A stretch of DNA of 64,000 nucleotides. Origin: Sphingomonadaceae bacterium PASS1. Its GTDB lineage: Bacteria; Pseudomonadota; Alphaproteobacteria; Sphingomonadales; Sphingomonadaceae. Within the stretch, counting starts at the first letter, position 1, and each line of letters starts with the position of its first letter. Below, one piece after another: positions 62,023 to 64,000 of this stretch. The translations under genes and the position numbers were made by a program. The notes beneath the pieces were generated by a model. The model was not told the origin of the DNA. It was given only the letters and a program-made list of their open reading frames with translations, and did not search any database. The stretch spans positions 1 through 64,000 of the forward strand of contig NKIR01000008.1 of assembly GCA_002255985.1 (NCBI GenBank), given 5' to 3'.

Positions 62023-64000
62023 CTAACCGCTATTGCGCAACGCCGTCGCTATCGCGTTAATCGTCAATTGAATGCCCTCGCCAATCCGTTCGTCGGCTTC
62101 ACCGGCGCGGTGGCGTTTCATGAGTTCGATTTGGAGCAGGTTGAGGGGCTCAATATAGGGCAGGCGCAGGCGGATGGAATTGTTCAGCGCCGGGTTGGCC
62201 TCAAGCAGGTGGTTTTGGCCGGTTGCCGCTAGCAGGCTGTCGCGTGACGCGTGCCAGCCGCCCTTGATGCGGCCGAACAGATCATGCGCAAGCGCCTGAT
62301 CCTCGACCAAGCCAGCATAATGTGCAGCGATGCCCATGTCCGACTTTGCCAAAACCATTTCCATGTTGGCGAGGATGGTTTGGAAGTATGACCACTCGCC
62401 CGCCATCGCGCGCAGAAGGCCCTTGTCCGCAAAATCGGCCAGCGCTTGTCCGGTGCCGTACCAGCCGGGCAGCATGACGCGCGCCTGCGCCCATGAAAAT
62501 ACCCACGGGATGGCGCGCAAATCTTCAATGGCGTCGGACGCGGTGCGGCTTGAAGGCCGCGATCCGATTTTCAGCGTCGCGATTTCGTTGATGGGCGTCA
62601 TCTGGCGGAAAAATGTGCGGAAGCCTGCGGTATCGTACACCAAGCCGCGATAGTGGCGGAAGGCACTGGCCGAGAGTTCAGCCATCGCCGCCTTGAACCG
62701 CGCAACGTCGGCACCGGCAATCGGGTCGCTCGACAGCGTGGCGAGCATTGTCGCCGACGCGATGGTTTCAAGACTGGTGACGGCATTGTCGACCGTGCCA
62801 TATTTGGCGGCGATGACTTCGCCCTGTTCGGTAATGCGGATGCGGCCCTGCACGGTGCCTTGCGGCTGCGCGAGGATTGCACCGAAGGCGGAGCCGCCGC
62901 CCCTGCCCACTGCGCCGCCGCGTCCGTGGAACAGCTGCATCGCGACGCCTGCGTCGGCGAACACGCCCGCCAAGGCGCTCGATGCCTCATATAATTCCCA
63001 CGTGGATGTGAGGTAGCCACCGTCTTTGTTCGAATCCGAATAGCCAATCATCACTTCCTGATGCCCGCGCGCCTTGGCCAGCGCCTGCATCATGGGAATT
63101 TGGAAAAAGGCGCGCATGGTTTCGGGCGCAGCCTGAAGGTCGGCGATGGTTTCAAACAAGGGCACCGACATGATGGTCGCGCTTGGCTGGCCATCCTCGT
63201 CCATGCGATACAGCCCCGCCTGTTTCAGCATCACATAGACTTCGAGCATGTCGGAGACGCTGGTCGTCTTGCTGATATTATAGGTCGTGATGGCCGCGTC
63301 ACCGAAATCAGCCTGCGCCTTGGCCGCAGCGCGGACGATGGCGAGCTCCTTTGCCGTCTCCGCGCTGTAGTGCGTCCAATCGCCCGCGAGCGGACGATTG
63401 TGCGACAGTTCGGCAACAAGCAGTTCGACCCGCGCACCTTCATCCAACGCAAGATAATCCGGCGACACGCGGGCAACGCGGAACAGCTCGGCGACGACAC
63501 GTTCGTGCACATCGCTGTTCTGGCGCAGATCGAGCGTCGCCAGGTGGAAGCCAAATATCTCCACTGAGCGGATGAGCCGCGCCAGTGCGCCGCCGCTCGA
63601 AAGCGCACCATCGCCATCGCTGGCCAGACCAGACGCCACAGTGACAAGGTCCCTGCGCAGTTCGTCAGGGCCGCCATAGGGCTGTCCTGAGAGGCTCGAG
63701 GGGCGCGGCGGTTGATCGCCAACCAGTTTGATATGTGTCGCTGCCAGACGCGCGTAGATGCCCGACAGCGCCCGCCTATAGGGTTCGTCCGCGCGGCTTG
63801 GGGCAGTGTCGCCGCTCTTCTCGGCCAATGCCTGCACAGGCTCGGGCGTATCACTCATCAGTGATGAGATCGAAATTTCCGCGCCAAGTTTATGGATCAG
63901 CTCAAGATAATGACGAATGGCCGTGCCGCCGTTACGCGCAGTGGCATAACGCAGCGTTTCGGCATCCACGAAGGGATTACCATCGCGGTCGCCGCCAATC
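62023..64000 (-). CDS. ppc: Phosphoenolpyruvate carboxylase, C-terminal three quarters (runs off the window)
   Basis: Carboxylates PEP to oxaloacetate, feeding the TCA cycle. The frame is still open at the right edge, where IGGDRDGNPFVDAETL (family motif) is read, so the N-terminus lies outside. Also seen: GYSDSNKDGGYLTSTWEL and FHGRGGAVGRGGG with the catalytic loop, then QGRIRITEQGEVIAAKYG. The C-terminus ends RNSG where most relatives have QNTG, a change in the residues that close over the active site. It is a core metabolic gene and shows the island has ended. Confidence 0.95.
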   Translation of the reverse strand, partial: IGGDRDGNPFVDAETLRYATARNGGTAIRHYLELIHKLGAEISISSLMSDTPEPVQALAEKSGDTAPSRADEPYRRALSGIYARLAATHIKLVGDQPPRPSSLSGQPYGGPDELRRDLVTVASGLASDGDGALSSGGALARLIRSVEIFGFHLATLDLRQNSDVHERVVAELFRVARVSPDYLALDEGARVELLVAELSHNRPLAGDWTHYSAETAKELAIVRAAAKAQADFGDAAITTYNISKTTSVSDMLEVYVMLKQAGLYRMDEDGQPSATIMSVPLFETIADLQAAPETMRAFFQIPMMQALAKARGHQEVMIGYSDSNKDGGYLTSTWELYEASSALAGVFADAGVAMQLFHGRGGAVGRGGGSAFGAILAQPQGTVQGRIRITEQGEVIAAKYGTVDNAVTSLETIASATMLATLSSDPIAGADVARFKAAMAELSASAFRHYRGLVYDTAGFRTFFRQMTPINEIATLKIGSRPSSRTASDAIEDLRAIPWVFSWAQARVMLPGWYGTGQALADFADKGLLRAMAGEWSYFQTILANMEMVLAKSDMGIAAHYAGLVEDQALAHDLFGRIKGGWHASRDSLLAATGQNHLLEANPALNNSIRLRLPYIEPLNLLQIELMKRHRAGEADERIGEGIQLTINAIATALRNSG

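Noticed and set aside
61355-62026. 223-codon plus-strand ORF opposite the DUF885 gene
   Set aside because: Antisense shadow; covers the signal-peptide end of a clear gene and resembles nothing.
1-64000. tRNA or rRNA genes, or an integrase/attachment-site pair marking a genomic island
   Set aside because: None recognised on either strand by eye; the island claim rests on gene content only.

Overview
The window looks like part of an alphaproteobacterial chromosome, most likely a sphingomonad. This is an inference from the housekeeping genes at the right edge (PEP carboxylase, a DUF885 protein, a TonB-like protein, a cytochrome P450) and from the style of the exopolysaccharide genes; there is no rRNA or other marker to confirm it. 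I see no tRNA, rRNA or CRISPR array. About 56 kb is a surface-polysaccharide and adhesin island. The last 7 kb is ordinary chromosome.

Layout. (1) 0.4-11.3 kb, minus strand: a Wzx/Wzy-type polysaccharide cluster. It holds a ligase/polymerase-fold protein, a GumB/Wza-like export lipoprotein, a Wzc-like co-polymerase/tyrosine kinase, a nucleotide-sugar dehydrogenase broken by an IS5-type element, a flippase, a GT2 glycosyltransferase and a polymerase-like membrane protein. (2) 11.7-24.4 kb, plus strand: one 4232-residue RTX/cadherin-like repeat protein behind a leader with two mutually exclusive hairpins. (3) 24.4-34.3 kb: a fluid region. It has two paralogous copies of a two-gene module (small winged-helix-like protein plus multi-pass membrane protein), the first broken by an IS. 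It also has a duplicated stump of the giant gene's 3' end, three copies of a small lipoprotein-like sequence, an orphan OmpR-type response regulator, a NusG-like antiterminator coupled to a WecA-like initiating transferase, and a MarR-like protein. (4) 34.3-37.8 kb: a ligase gene stump cut by an IS3-family element, then an intact ligase/polymerase gene. (5) 38-56.2 kb: a second polysaccharide cluster. It has a second Wzc, a PglA-like GT, an AsnB-like amidotransferase, a PglE/PglC/PglD-like trio, a GT4, an EpsG-like polymerase, a GT2, a flippase, rmlA-rmlD-rmlB-rmlC, a TviB-like dehydrogenase and a uronate epimerase-like protein. (6) A decayed IS5-type remnant at 56.5 kb marks the island edge, followed by the ordinary chromosome.

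How it may work together (inference): cluster 2 supplies dTDP-L-rhamnose and a UDP-HexNAc uronic acid that AsnB may amidate. The PglC-like or WecA-like transferase starts the lipid-linked unit, GTs extend it, Wzx flips it and EpsG/Wzy polymerises it. Wzc plus the single Wza-like protein of cluster 1 would export it. The NusG paralog could keep RNA polymerase going through the long operons. The giant protein has the look of a type I secreted adhesin, but no type I secretion genes are in the window.

The strongest structural observations are two clean IS insertions whose host reading frames can be rebuilt by removing the element and one TA, the duplicated HTH/membrane-protein module, and the duplicated adhesin tail that lies just downstream of the first module copy.
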